Assembly (NCBI GenBank): GCA_023428695.1
Contig: JAEYWY010000001.1
Span: forward strand, 1 to 64,000
Length of the DNA stretch: 64,000 nt
Reading direction: 5' to 3'
Source of the DNA: Bacteroidota bacterium
GTDB taxonomy: Bacteria; Bacteroidota; Bacteroidia; Cytophagales; Cyclobacteriaceae
In this document: piece by piece, positions 1 to 7,923 of the stretch
Layout of the letters: each line of letters begins with the position of its first letter
Position numbering within the stretch: position 1 is the first letter of the stretch
Notes under the pieces: generated by a model
Databases searched by the model: none
What the model was told of the DNA's origin: nothing
The model's input: the letters and a program-made list of their open reading frames with translations, nothing else
Position numbers and translations under genes: made by a program

Positions 1-2781
1 AACATCAGGAACGACAGCCGCGCCACGGCGGCGCACTACGCACAGAAAAATTATCACGCTCAATCCTACGAAGCCGGAGTCGATGTCCGGATAAAGGACA
101 TAGAGCCCGTTGCACACTTGCTGAACCTGGATCTCACCATCACGCCGGAGACAAAGGTACTGGGACGATTCACGAGTGGCTACACGACAATTTTCAACTG
201 TTACACACACATTGACTCGCTTTCATATAAGGGGATGTGGTTTATCGGAAATGATGTAGAGGTGACTGCATCGAAAATAGCCGACAGCACAGCGGTGCTC
301 GCCATGGCGACAATCAATTCAGAATCGCAAACCCTTACGCGAAAACTTCACACGAAGAATCTGCTTGCCGAAGGAATCTGGAGCAGAAATCACATTGATT
401 TTGGACTCGATGCAGATCAGGAAGCTCAGTCAAACAAAATCAGACTTACGGGCAATGTGGATTTTGTTTCCGACAGTACAATTATCTCGATGGACCGGTC
501 GATGGTGAACCTCCTCGAACGCGAGTGGCATTTTGGCCCGGGGAACTACATCGCTTTAAACCCGGACGACGTCAGGTTCAACAACGTGTCGCTGATTTCA
601 GGCGATCAGTCACTAAGTGTGAACGGTGCGCTTTCCGATGACCCGGCGCGAATCGTAACGCTTGAGATCGACCAACTCGACCTTTCGATCTTTAACGTAC
701 TCACCTCCAAGAAGATCAAGGGCACGATGGATGCGACGGTAGATATGAGTAATTACTATCGCAACCCAACGATTCAAAATGCCATTGACATTCGCGGTTT
801 TACTATCGACGACTTCCTTATAGGCGATATCGCCGGGTCCAACCGTTGGGATACCACCGGACGCAGATTCAATATTGACATGTTGGTTACGCGCGACAAC
901 CACGACCTCGTCAAGCTCGAAGGTCGTTATACTCCTACTGAGAAACGGAGCCCGTTGGATGTCGATGCAATTCTCCGCAATGCCGATCTGAAAATTCTTG
1001 AGCCGTTCCTCGAAGATATCTTTCCCACGATTCTCGGAACAGTTTCAGGGAACTTCAGGATATCCGGAAAACTGGATCGTCCCGAAATCCAGGGTGAAGG
1101 CAATATTGCTGACGGACAAATCACAGTCGGGTACCTTAAGACATCCTACCGCTTCACCGGAATTATCGGATTAACACCGAGATCGATTTTTTTCCGGGAT
1201 ATCGACCTCGTTGATGCATTCAGAAACACAGCTCAGCTTAACGGTACCATCACGCATGACAATTTCAACAGCATGCATATTGATCTGACGTCTAACTTCA
1301 GAAACTTCCAGGTACTTAACACGAGTATCCGTGACAATGAGCTGTTCTATGGTCAGGCATATGCGTCAGGTACGGTTCAATTCTTTGGTCCGGTTTCCAA
1401 TCTCAGAATTTCGTCAACAGCGCGTACAGAAAAGAACACACGTATTTATATCCCCATCAGCGGATCATCATCCGTCGAGAAAAAGGATTTTATCACGTTC
1501 ATAAACTTTGGTGAATCAACGTCGGGGCAACCCGGTAAGAAGGAAGTCCGTCGAAGTAAGATTCGTACAACGGGGATTACATTTGACCTCAACCTCGATG
1601 TAACACCGGACGCATACTGTGAGATTATTTTCGACCTCAAGGCAGGTGACATCATCCGCGGACGCGGCAATGGCGATCTGCGTCTTGCGATGGATACCAA
1701 AGGTGAGTTCAATATGTTCGGGGCATTCGAGTTCACCGAAGGCTGGTACAACTTCACGCTGTACGACATCATCAATAAAGAATTTGAAATCCAGAAGGGA
1801 AGCAAGATTTCATGGTACGGCGATCCATATCAGGGTGTACTCGACATTAATGCGTCGTACAATCAACAGGCAAGTCTTGCACCACTCCTTACTGATCTCG
1901 TATCCACAAATGAGCAGGAACTGAATATACCGCAGCTTCGTCGGAAGTACCCGGTTCAGGTGCTTGTAAAAATCGAGGGGTTGATGCTTTCGTCGAATAT
2001 CAGCTTCGATATTATTGCCAATGACCTTCCAAAAAGCATACAGGTGCAAAGCGAAGGTGGTACACGAAGCTATAACCTCGATATCATCTTTACGGCTTTC
2101 AAGAACAGGATCGATGAGCAGGAACTGAAGCGTCAGGTTTTTAGCCTTATCGTACTGCGACGTTTTTCACCGCCCGAAGCGTTTAACACAAGTGGGTCCG
2201 TTGTAAACAGTGTGAGCGAACTCCTTTCCAACCAGCTGAGCTACTGGATGAGTCAGGTGGATCAAAACCTCGTCATTGATGTCGACCTCGGTGTTATGGA
2301 TGAAGAAGCATTTAATACATTCCAACTTCGGTTCTCATACACATTTGCCGGCGGACGTTTGCGCGTTACGGGAGACGGGACGTTTAATAATAACAACAAT
2401 ACACCAGGTGCAAGTCAGGCGAACCCTTCCAGTATTGCGGGTGACTGGACGGTGGATTATATGCTTACTGCGGATGGTAAGTTGCGCGTAAAAATGTACA
2501 GCCGCACAAACGTAAACCCGGTGCTTAGTTCGGTCAACAACCAGAATACAATCACCACGGGAGCAAGTATCATTCACACCCAAAGTTTCAACGAGATTAA
2601 GGACCTCTGGCGAAGGAGTCGCAACCGAAAACCTGCTCCCGCTTCCGAAAGCTATCCGGAGGAGGACGAGGTGCCGGCAAAGGAGGAAGAGGACAAGGAA
2701 ACAGAGCAGGAAAACAAGGAGGAAAAAGATCCTGACATTTCCCGTGAAGCCCTAAAGAAGGATAATGAGGTCGCTAATTAG
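1..2781 (+). CDS. TamB-like translocation/assembly protein, C-terminal part (gene begins before the window)
   Basis: The frame is open from the first base, so only the last 926 residues are visible. The sequence is rich in short beta strands built from repeated D/N-x-hydrophobic units, as in the TamB/AsmA-like family. About 400 residues before the tail match the TamB C-terminal domain (DUF490), including the stretch with GRGNGDLRLAMDTKGEF followed by FTEGWYNF. TamB spans the periplasm, works with an Omp85-type partner and is linked to outer-membrane protein assembly and phospholipid transport. After a basic RRSRNRK patch the protein ends in an unusual tail of about 40 residues made almost entirely of E, K, D and P. 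The gene overlaps the next one by 17 bases, which suggests translational coupling. The family call is firm; the exact role is inferred. Confidence 0.85.
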   Translation, partial: NIRNDSRATAAHYAQKNYHAQSYEAGVDVRIKDIEPVAHLLNLDLTITPETKVLGRFTSGYTTIFNCYTHIDSLSYKGMWFIGNDVEVTASKIADSTAVLAMATINSESQTLTRKLHTKNLLAEGIWSRNHIDFGLDADQEAQSNKIRLTGNVDFVSDSTIISMDRSMVNLLEREWHFGPGNYIALNPDDVRFNNVSLISGDQSLSVNGALSDDPARIVTLEIDQLDLSIFNVLTSKKIKGTMDATVDMSNYYRNPTIQNAIDIRGFTIDDFLIGDIAGSNRWDTTGRRFNIDMLVTRDNHDLVKLEGRYTPTEKRSPLDVDAILRNADLKILEPFLEDIFPTILGTVSGNFRISGKLDRPEIQGEGNIADGQITVGYLKTSYRFTGIIGLTPRSIFFRDIDLVDAFRNTAQLNGTITHDNFNSMHIDLTSNFRNFQVLNTSIRDNELFYGQAYASGTVQFFGPVSNLRISSTARTEKNTRIYIPISGSSSVEKKDFITFINFGESTSGQPGKKEVRRSKIRTTGITFDLNLDVTPDAYCEIIFDLKAGDIIRGRGNGDLRLAMDTKGEFNMFGAFEFTEGWYNFTLYDIINKEFEIQKGSKISWYGDPYQGVLDINASYNQQASLAPLLTDLVSTNEQELNIPQLRRKYPVQVLVKIEGLMLSSNISFDIIANDLPKSIQVQSEGGTRSYNLDIIFTAFKNRIDEQELKRQVFSLIVLRRFSPPEAFNTSGSVVNSVSELLSNQLSYWMSQVDQNLVIDVDLGVMDEEAFNTFQLRFSYTFAGGRLRVTGDGTFNNNNNTPGASQANPSSIAGDWTVDYMLTADGKLRVKMYSRTNVNPVLSSVNNQNTITTGASIIHTQSFNEIKDLWRRSRNRKPAPASESYPEEDEVPAKEEEDKETEQENKEEKDPDISREALKKDNEVAN

Positions 2782-3634
2782 ACTGTTCCTGATCTTTGCG
2801 CCCTTTCTGCTACATGCGCAGGCTGACTCAACCTCCGGGCTACACGTAAACAAAAAAGGTCTTCGCCGCGCGGTAATTGGTTCGACAGCTGTTTACGGTA
2901 TTTCACTAGTCGGCCTGCATCATCTTTGGTATAGAAATTCCGAGAGTCAGTCTTTCCGTTTCTTCAACGACAACGCCGAATGGAAACAAGTCGATAAGAT
3001 TGGGCATGCATTTTCGTCGTTCTACCTCAGCTACGGTGTTTCGCGGGGGCTCACGCACTATCACGTGCCCGAACGAAAGAGTGATCTCATCGGTGCGATT
3101 ACCGCTTTCGGTGTAATGCTGCCCATCGAAATCTTCGATGGCCATTCTGCTGCTTATGGAGCGTCGTCGGGCGATTTGCTCGCCAATGCAACGGGAGCCC
3201 TGCTTTATCTTGGCCAGAAGCGAATGTGGAACGAAGTCCGTATCGCACCCAAGTTCTCTTTTCATTTCACAGATTATGCTGATCTGCGTCCTGACCTGCT
3301 CGGAAAGGGCGGCGAGCAGATTCTCAAGGATTACAACGGACAGACCTACTGGCTTTCATTTGACATGGACAAATTTTGCCGGTTTCCCAAATGGCTGAAC
3401 CTCGCTGTTGGTTACGGGGCGGACGGAATGATTTACGCGCGCGACGAGCAACACCCCCAGGATGCACAGCCATACCGCCAATACTACATCGGTCTCGATT
3501 TTGATCCCGGCGCGATTCGAACGCGGTCGAGGGCCGTGAAGACATTATTGTTTATCGCGGGCATGATACGCTTGCCGGCGCCGGCCCTGGAGTTTTCGTC
3601 CCGGGGAACGAAATTCCATGCATTTTATTATTAA
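2765..3634 (+). CDS. DUF2279 family membrane/periplasmic protein
   Basis: This 289-residue protein starts with a signal peptide (residues 1 to about 19, ending HAQA) and has hydrophobic segments near residues 35-52 and 107-122. The motif DKIGHAFSSFYLSYGVSRGL and the later IEIFDGHSAAYGASSGDLLANATGALL are typical of DUF2279, a Bacteroidota family of unknown function related to YfiM-like lipoproteins. The C-terminal half (about residues 160-289) is soluble or outer-membrane associated and ends in an aromatic residue. The start lies inside the end of the TamB-like gene, so the two are probably co-transcribed and both act at the envelope. No enzymatic motif is visible. Confidence 0.75.
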   Translation: MRSLIRLFLIFAPFLLHAQADSTSGLHVNKKGLRRAVIGSTAVYGISLVGLHHLWYRNSESQSFRFFNDNAEWKQVDKIGHAFSSFYLSYGVSRGLTHYHVPERKSDLIGAITAFGVMLPIEIFDGHSAAYGASSGDLLANATGALLYLGQKRMWNEVRIAPKFSFHFTDYADLRPDLLGKGGEQILKDYNGQTYWLSFDMDKFCRFPKWLNLAVGYGADGMIYARDEQHPQDAQPYRQYYIGLDFDPGAIRTRSRAVKTLLFIAGMIRLPAPALEFSSRGTKFHAFYY

Positions 3635-3699
3635 TCAGACCGTCTTATTGAGATTTACGCGGCGTTTTTTATATCTTCCGTGACGATTAAAACCTGTCT

Positions 3700-4098
3700 A
3701 TGGATATCAAGAACTGCGTTCAGCAATACGCTGAACAAATCGGTGGACAATTCACCGACTATGATCACGCAAAATCTGTCGTGGTTGTTCCGGTAAATGG
3801 TAACCGTTTCCAAACCGTGCTTGCCACAACGCAAAAAAGCCCTGTATCTGGAAGAGACCAGGCAGTATTCAGTTCCAAGGTGTGCGAGCACCAGGTGAAC
3901 GTCAACCTCGAGGAGCTGCTTCGTCAGAATGGAAATTTTGATTACAGCCGGTTCGTTCTCGAAGATGGCTTCATCAAAGTCGAAGCTTCATGCCTTGCGT
4001 CAACTGCAAGTGAGGCCCAACTGAAGGAGATGCTTCAGGAAGTCGCTCAGCTTGCGGACCACTTCGAGTTCAAACTCACGGGAAAAGACATCCACTAG
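3700..4098 (+). CDS. conserved hypothetical protein, 132 aa
   Basis: This is a small, acidic, soluble protein without signal peptide or membrane segment. The pattern is alpha-beta, with strands such as KSVVVVPVNGNRFQTVLAT in the first half and an amphipathic helix SEAQLKEMLQEVAQLADHFE near the C terminus. The shape resembles the YbjN/type III chaperone-like fold, but I see no diagnostic motif and assign no function. It sits 65 bases after the DUF2279 gene and just before the rnpB promoter, so it may be the last gene of the TamB transcript. Codon use matches the neighbours. Confidence 0.6.
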   Translation: MDIKNCVQQYAEQIGGQFTDYDHAKSVVVVPVNGNRFQTVLATTQKSPVSGRDQAVFSSKVCEHQVNVNLEELLRQNGNFDYSRFVLEDGFIKVEASCLASTASEAQLKEMLQEVAQLADHFEFKLTGKDIH

Positions 4099-4119
4099 GG
4101 AACCTTATCGGGATCTTTC

Positions 4120-4127
4120 TACATTTG
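4120..4127 (+). promoter_or_regulatory. -7 promoter box of rnpB
   Basis: TACATTTG is an exact match to the Bacteroidota -7 consensus TAnnTTTG. It ends five bases before the first paired base of the RNase P RNA, which fits transcription starting at the mature 5' end. No TTG-type -33 box is seen at the usual 19-base spacing. Confidence 0.65.
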
Positions 4128-4132
4128 TATTT

Positions 4133-4498
4133 AGCAAGATGCCTTGTCGCCCCGATTATCGGGGAGGAAAGTCCGGGCAACAAAGAGCAGCGTACTTCCT
4201 AACGGGAAGGCTCCGTTCCGATTCGTTGGTGCGGGGACAGACAGTGCCACAGAAAACAAACTACCCCGCAAGGGGAAAAGGTGAAAAGGTGAGGTAAGAG
4301 CTCACCGGTCTTCCGGCGACGGAGGGCGCATGGTAAACCTTACGCGTTGAAAGGTCAAATAGGTCACACCCCCTCACGGGGCCAATGGCTTGTTGGTATA
4401 CGGTGTGACGGGTGGACTGATTGATCCCTGCCGTGAGGCCGGGACCAGATAAATGACAAGATCCTTACGGATAACAGAACCCGGCTTACAAACTTGCT
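4133..4498 (+). ncRNA. rnpB: RNase P RNA (bacterial class A)
   Basis: This is the catalytic RNA of ribonuclease P, which removes 5' leaders from tRNA precursors together with the RnpA protein. Visible signatures are the universal GAGGAAAGTCCGGGC block at 4164-4178, the ACAGTGCCACAGAAA block near 4241-4255, the GGTGAGGTAAGAGCTCACC hairpin, GGGCGCATGGTAAACC, and the closing ACAGAACCCGGCTTACA near 4475-4491. The terminal P1 helix pairs AGCAAG at the 5' end with CTTGCT at the 3' end, which sets the boundaries. It is followed at once by an intrinsic terminator. Ends are accurate to a few bases. Confidence 0.95.
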
Positions 4499-4506
4499 TT
4501 TTTAAC

Positions 4507-4545
4507 ACCTGTCAGCCCGCGAAAGCTGACAGGTTTTTTTATTTT
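4507..4545 (+). terminator. intrinsic terminator after rnpB
   Basis: A perfect 10-bp stem (ACCTGTCAGC paired with GCTGACAGGT) with an 8-base loop is followed by seven T residues and a second T-run. It ends the rnpB transcript and separates it from the response regulator gene. Confidence 0.9.
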
Positions 4546-4568
4546 TAGCGCTGTTAAACCCAACGTCC

Positions 4569-5720
4569 ATGTCAAAGATTCTGGTGATTGAAGATGACAA
4601 TAAAATCCGGGCAATCCTGAAAGAAATACTGGAGGAAAAAGACCATGAGGTTGAAGAAGCCCAGGATGGTGCTGAAGGATTGAAAAAGCTTGAGCAAGGG
4701 ATGTTCGACCTTTGTCTTTGTGATATCAAGATGCCCAAAATGGATGGGCTTGAAGTTCTCGAAAAAGCAAAGGAAACAGGAATACCAACCAACTTCGTTA
4801 TCATCTCGGCGCACGGAACAATCGATGTTGCTGTTGAAGCTGTGAAGAAGGGTGCATTCGACTTCCTTCAGAAACCATTCGACTTGGGCAGACTCGAGAT
4901 CACCTTGAGAAACGCCCTCGACAAGACGACGCTTATCAAGGAAACGAAAAGCCTCCGAAAGAAAATCTCAAAGAAATACCAAATGGCAGGCGAATCGCCA
5001 GCCATCGCATCGGTAAAAGAAATGATTGAAAAGGTGGCGCCAACGGATGCGCGGGTTCTCATCACCGGCCCCAATGGTTCGGGGAAGGAACTCGTTGCGC
5101 GCTGGCTCCATGAAAAAAGTCGCCGTTCAAATGGACCTCTTATCGAAGTCAATTGCGCGGCTATTCCATCAGAGCTCATCGAAAGCGAACTCTTTGGACA
5201 TGAAAAGGGATCATTTACGTCTGCAATCAAGCAGCGCATCGGGAAGTTTGAGCTCGCTGAGGGCGGAACGCTCTTCCTTGATGAGATTGGCGACATGAGC
5301 CTCAGTGCACAGGCCAAGGTGCTACGCGCTCTTCAGGAAAACAAGATCACCCGCGTCGGCGGCGACAAGGAAATCAGCGTTAACGTTCGGGTCGTCGCAG
5401 CGACGAATAAGAATCTCAAGAAAGAGATTGAGGAAACACGGTTTCGCGAAGACTTATATCACAGGCTCAGCGTCATCCTGATAAAAGTGCCGGCGTTGAA
5501 CGAAAGAAAGGAAGACATTCCAGTGTTGACGGACAAGTTTCTGGAGGATATTGCTGAAGAATACGGATCGCGGAAAAAAGGAATTCACGCGAATGCATTG
5601 CGCGCCCTTCAGGAGCACGACTGGACGGGGAACATCAGGGAATTGCGAAATGTCGTGGAGCGACTCGTCATCATGAGCGGGGAGGAAATTTCCGCTGATG
5701 ACGTCAAAAAATACCTGTGA
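4569..5720 (+). CDS. sigma-54-type response regulator (receiver + AAA+), lacking a Fis DNA-binding domain
   Basis: Residues 1-118 form a receiver domain with acidic pocket E8-D9-D10, phospho-acceptor D52 (CDIKMP), S80 and K102. Residues 140-383 form a sigma-54 activator AAA+ module with Walker A GPNGSGKE (167-174), Walker B TLFLDEIG (about 234-241) and the arginine-finger region FREDLYHRL. The protein stops at the end of the AAA+ lid (residue 383), where NtrC-type activators normally continue with a Fis-type helix-turn-helix, so it cannot bind DNA in the usual way. The sigma-54 contact loop, normally GAFTGA, reads GSFTSA (214-219). The loop threonine is kept. It may be activated by an unseen histidine kinase and work from solution. 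It faces a tiny lipoprotein gene whose stop is the adjacent base. Confidence 0.9.
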   Translation: MSKILVIEDDNKIRAILKEILEEKDHEVEEAQDGAEGLKKLEQGMFDLCLCDIKMPKMDGLEVLEKAKETGIPTNFVIISAHGTIDVAVEAVKKGAFDFLQKPFDLGRLEITLRNALDKTTLIKETKSLRKKISKKYQMAGESPAIASVKEMIEKVAPTDARVLITGPNGSGKELVARWLHEKSRRSNGPLIEVNCAAIPSELIESELFGHEKGSFTSAIKQRIGKFELAEGGTLFLDEIGDMSLSAQAKVLRALQENKITRVGGDKEISVNVRVVAATNKNLKKEIEETRFREDLYHRLSVILIKVPALNERKEDIPVLTDKFLEDIAEEYGSRKKGIHANALRALQEHDWTGNIRELRNVVERLVIMSGEEISADDVKKYL

Positions 5721-5846
5721 TCAGGCGTTTTCTTCGGTTGCCGGCTCCTGCTTGGTTTCAGTCTTCTTGCTGTATGTAGGGCAGGTGTACTGGCTACAAG
5801 CAGAGATGAAAGCCGCTAACGCAACAAAGGCAAGAATCTTTTTCAT
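5721..5846 (-). CDS. small lipoprotein, 41 aa
   Basis: A 41-codon gene starts at ATG 5846 and ends at TGA 5721, directly against the stop of the convergent response regulator gene. The N terminus is a clear lipoprotein signal: MKK, then a hydrophobic run to the lipobox ISAC, giving a lipidated Cys17. The mature part is only 25 residues, with a QYTCPTY motif (a second Cys at 22) and a charged tail ending TEENA. From memory, very short lipoproteins with a C-P-T-Y motif occur in many Cytophagales; their role is not known to me. The AT-rich upstream region (5850-5880) is consistent with a promoter. Confidence 0.7.
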   Translation of the reverse strand: MKKILAFVALAAFISACSQYTCPTYSKKTETKQEPATEENA

Positions 5847-6117
5847 CGATCACATTTTGGTTAAAAACAAAAATATCATTCTTTCCACACAAATCAAAAG
5901 CCGGCAGCCTCAAATCCCCGCCAAAAACTGGCTAATTCCTGAAAAAATTACACGGTTGATCAGTCCCTAGCCGGCTACGGCACCTCTGTTGTTTTGAACT
6001 GTGGCCCCCTTTCTGAGAACCAATATCATACCAAAGCACTACCACGCCCGTGGTGTAATAACGATACTCCAACTGAAAATTACATGGACACCTGCAGATT
6101 TGGGGGTACCTGACTTC
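5847..6117. other. intergenic region without recognised gene
   Basis: These 271 bases hold the probable promoter of the small lipoprotein (AT-rich, 5850-5880) and a short palindrome ACCACG-CC-CGTGGT at 6041-6054. No open frame here has family features, and no strong terminator was seen. Confidence 0.5.
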
Positions 6118-6348
6118 TCATAGGAAAGCGGGAATGTCTTCCAGTGGACGGGCTTCATATCCGAAACTCTGTACGATCCGGACAACCACCTCATTGTCAA
6201 TCCTACCTGCACCTGCGATCCGAAGAATGCGGTCGCAATCGCCAAGGTCGAAATTTGCACGATAGCCCATCCCTGCCGCGTGAATCATTTCGACGATATC
6301 AAAGGCGGTTGCCTCATCGTCCACGTTTGTCTTGAATACTTCAATCAT
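6118..6348 (-). CDS. small ferredoxin-fold-like protein, 76 aa, function unknown
   Basis: The chosen start is ATG 6348 (MIEVFKTNV), ten bases after the stop of the upstream GyrI-like gene. An in-frame earlier start at 6384 would overlap that gene by 26 bases. The pattern of strand IEVFKTNV, helix ATAFDIVEMIHA, strand ANFDLGDCDRILRIAG and helix VRIVQSFGYEARP is that of heavy-metal-associated or ACT-like ferredoxin folds. There is no CxxC metal site, only a single Cys in GDCDR. It is probably translated from the same message as the upstream gene. The function is unknown; a binding or regulatory role is a guess. Confidence 0.65.
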   Translation of the reverse strand: MIEVFKTNVDDEATAFDIVEMIHAAGMGYRANFDLGDCDRILRIAGAGRIDNEVVVRIVQSFGYEARPLEDIPAFL

Positions 6349-6358
6349 GATTGTACGA

Positions 6359-6778
6359 TTATCCGGTAGGTCTGACTCGCTCACGCGCCATACAAATCAT
6401 TTCAACGTCGTCCTTATACCATTCAACAAAGGGCTTGGAGAAATCGACGCGTTCGTCTTCGAGTATATCCTCAAACACATCCTTTATCGACTCTGTGTTT
6501 TTCCTCCAGTCATGTACGGTCACCGCGAGATACGTGCCCTTTTCAATCACATATGATTCACACGCGTACTTCTGACCTTCGCCTTCGTACATTTCCTGGG
6601 CCATCGCGCGATAGATCACAGAGCCGCCTTTCATTTCGCAAATGCCATAGTATGGACGGTCGAATCCACCTTCCACAAGGTTTGCCAGGCGACTGAAGGC
6701 TGCGCCGATATCATGGGGAAAATTCTCCACTGCAAGACCAAATACCTTGATCTCCGTTGTCAATTGAATACGTTCCAT
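6359..6778 (-). CDS. GyrI-like / AraC effector-binding domain protein
   Basis: This 139-residue protein appears to be a stand-alone GyrI-like effector-binding domain. It opens with a strand (MERIQLTTEIKVFGLAV), has the helix-turn PHDIGAAFSRLANLV, then the strand and loop GTYLAVTVHDW typical of the fold, and ends with strands EWYKDDVEMICMARERV. In AraC/MerR-type regulators this domain binds small hydrophobic or cationic ligands; stand-alone versions bind drugs, or gyrase in E. coli SbmC. No DNA-binding part is present. It is divergent from the GlxA-type regulator gene and is followed by a 76-residue protein. The fold assignment is moderate, the ligand unknown. Confidence 0.6.
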   Translation of the reverse strand: MERIQLTTEIKVFGLAVENFPHDIGAAFSRLANLVEGGFDRPYYGICEMKGGSVIYRAMAQEMYEGEGQKYACESYVIEKGTYLAVTVHDWRKNTESIKDVFEDILEDERVDFSKPFVEWYKDDVEMICMARERVRPTG

Positions 6779-6794
6779 CCTGCAATTGATGAAG

Positions 6795-6802
6795 CAAACC
6801 TA
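6795..6802 (-). promoter_or_regulatory. -7 promoter box for the GyrI-like gene
   Basis: On the minus strand TAGGTTTG matches TAnnTTTG exactly and ends 16 bases before the ATG at 6778. Confidence 0.5.
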
Positions 6803-6943
6803 CATCATTGAAGACGGATCGTACGGGTGCGAATCCGGCATACAAAGGGGTTGATTAGGACATTCGCAATGGATATTTTTGGAAATTGTAAACGTGCGGA
6901 GAGTGGTCGGCTTCCTGATCATGCCGCCATAAAATCCCTCGAC

Positions 6944-7921
6944 ATGAAACATATAACGATCCTGATTCCGAAAAATGCGATACTCGGAAGTATCGAAGGG
7001 CCCCGGCAATTATTGACGGGCGTGAATGGTTATTACGCAAGCCTGGGCAAACCTCCGATGTTCAAAGTTGAACTCGCCGGAATCACGAGGGAGACCGCGC
7101 TCGTCAACGGGACGTACACGATTACCACAGAACGCACGATTGACCAGATTGACAAAACCGACCTTGTCATCATCCCCGCAGTTGATGGCGATCCCGCTGC
7201 AGCCCTTCAATCCAACGGTGCGTTCGTTCCGTGGATCGTCAGGCAATATGGTTTGGGAGCCGAAGTAGCGAGTCTTTGTATTGGCGCATTTTTGCTGGCT
7301 TCCACCGGGCTCATTCAAGGCAAGAAATGCGCAACGCACTGGATGGCCGCAAACCAGTTTCGCAAGATGTTTCCAGACATAAATCTTGTTGCTGAAAAGA
7401 TCGTCACCGACGAAGACGGTATCTATACAAGCGGTGGTGCTTATTCATATTTGCACCTCGTGCTTTACCTCATCGAGAAGTATTGTGGACGGCCTGCTGC
7501 AGTGTTTTCAGCCAAGACTTTTGCCATAGACATCGACCGCGACAGCCAATCGCCGTTCATGATGTTCACCGGACAGAAAGATCACGACGACGAGGCAGTC
7601 AAAAAAGCCCAGCGCTACATTGAAGAAAATTTCCAGGAAAAGATAACAGTTGATGCGCTGGCAGATATGGTTTCCGTCAGCCGTCGGAATTTTGAGAGGC
7701 GTTTTAAGAAAGCTACCGCGAGTACTGTGGTCGAATACATTCAGCGCGTAAAAATCGAGGCCGCCAAGATGAGTCTTGAATCATCCCGCGACAACGTCAA
7801 TGAAGTTATGTTCCGGGTGGGGTATTCTGATACCAAAGCCTTCCGAAATACGTTCAAACGACTCACGGGATTATCGCCGGTACAATACAAGGCGAAATAC
7901 AATAGTGCCGTCGTTGCCTGA
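6944..7921 (+). CDS. GlxA-family transcriptional regulator (DJ-1/PfpI + AraC HTH)
   Basis: The start ATG 6944 (MKHITILIPKNA) begins the first strand of the DJ-1/PfpI-like domain and gives 325 residues, normal for the family; an open extension upstream to 6827 carries no domain. The DJ-1-like part covers about residues 1-195, with the nucleophile-elbow-like VASLCIGAFLLASTG. The C-terminal 100 residues are a two-helix-turn-helix AraC domain (VDALADMVSVSRRNFERRFK and VNEVMFRVGYSDTKAFRNTF, ending GLSPVQYKAKY). Such proteins are transcription factors sensing small molecules, GlxA-type members often amines or amides. Its stop lies two bases from the stop of the convergent LuxE-like gene. Confidence 0.9.
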   Translation: MKHITILIPKNAILGSIEGPRQLLTGVNGYYASLGKPPMFKVELAGITRETALVNGTYTITTERTIDQIDKTDLVIIPAVDGDPAAALQSNGAFVPWIVRQYGLGAEVASLCIGAFLLASTGLIQGKKCATHWMAANQFRKMFPDINLVAEKIVTDEDGIYTSGGAYSYLHLVLYLIEKYCGRPAAVFSAKTFAIDIDRDSQSPFMMFTGQKDHDDEAVKKAQRYIEENFQEKITVDALADMVSVSRRNFERRFKKATASTVVEYIQRVKIEAAKMSLESSRDNVNEVMFRVGYSDTKAFRNTFKRLTGLSPVQYKAKYNSAVVA

Positions 7922-7923
7922 AA

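Noticed and set aside
5698..5970. A 90-codon plus-strand frame after the response regulator
   Set aside because: The opposite strand holds a lipoprotein gene with a clear signal peptide in the same stretch; the plus frame has none.
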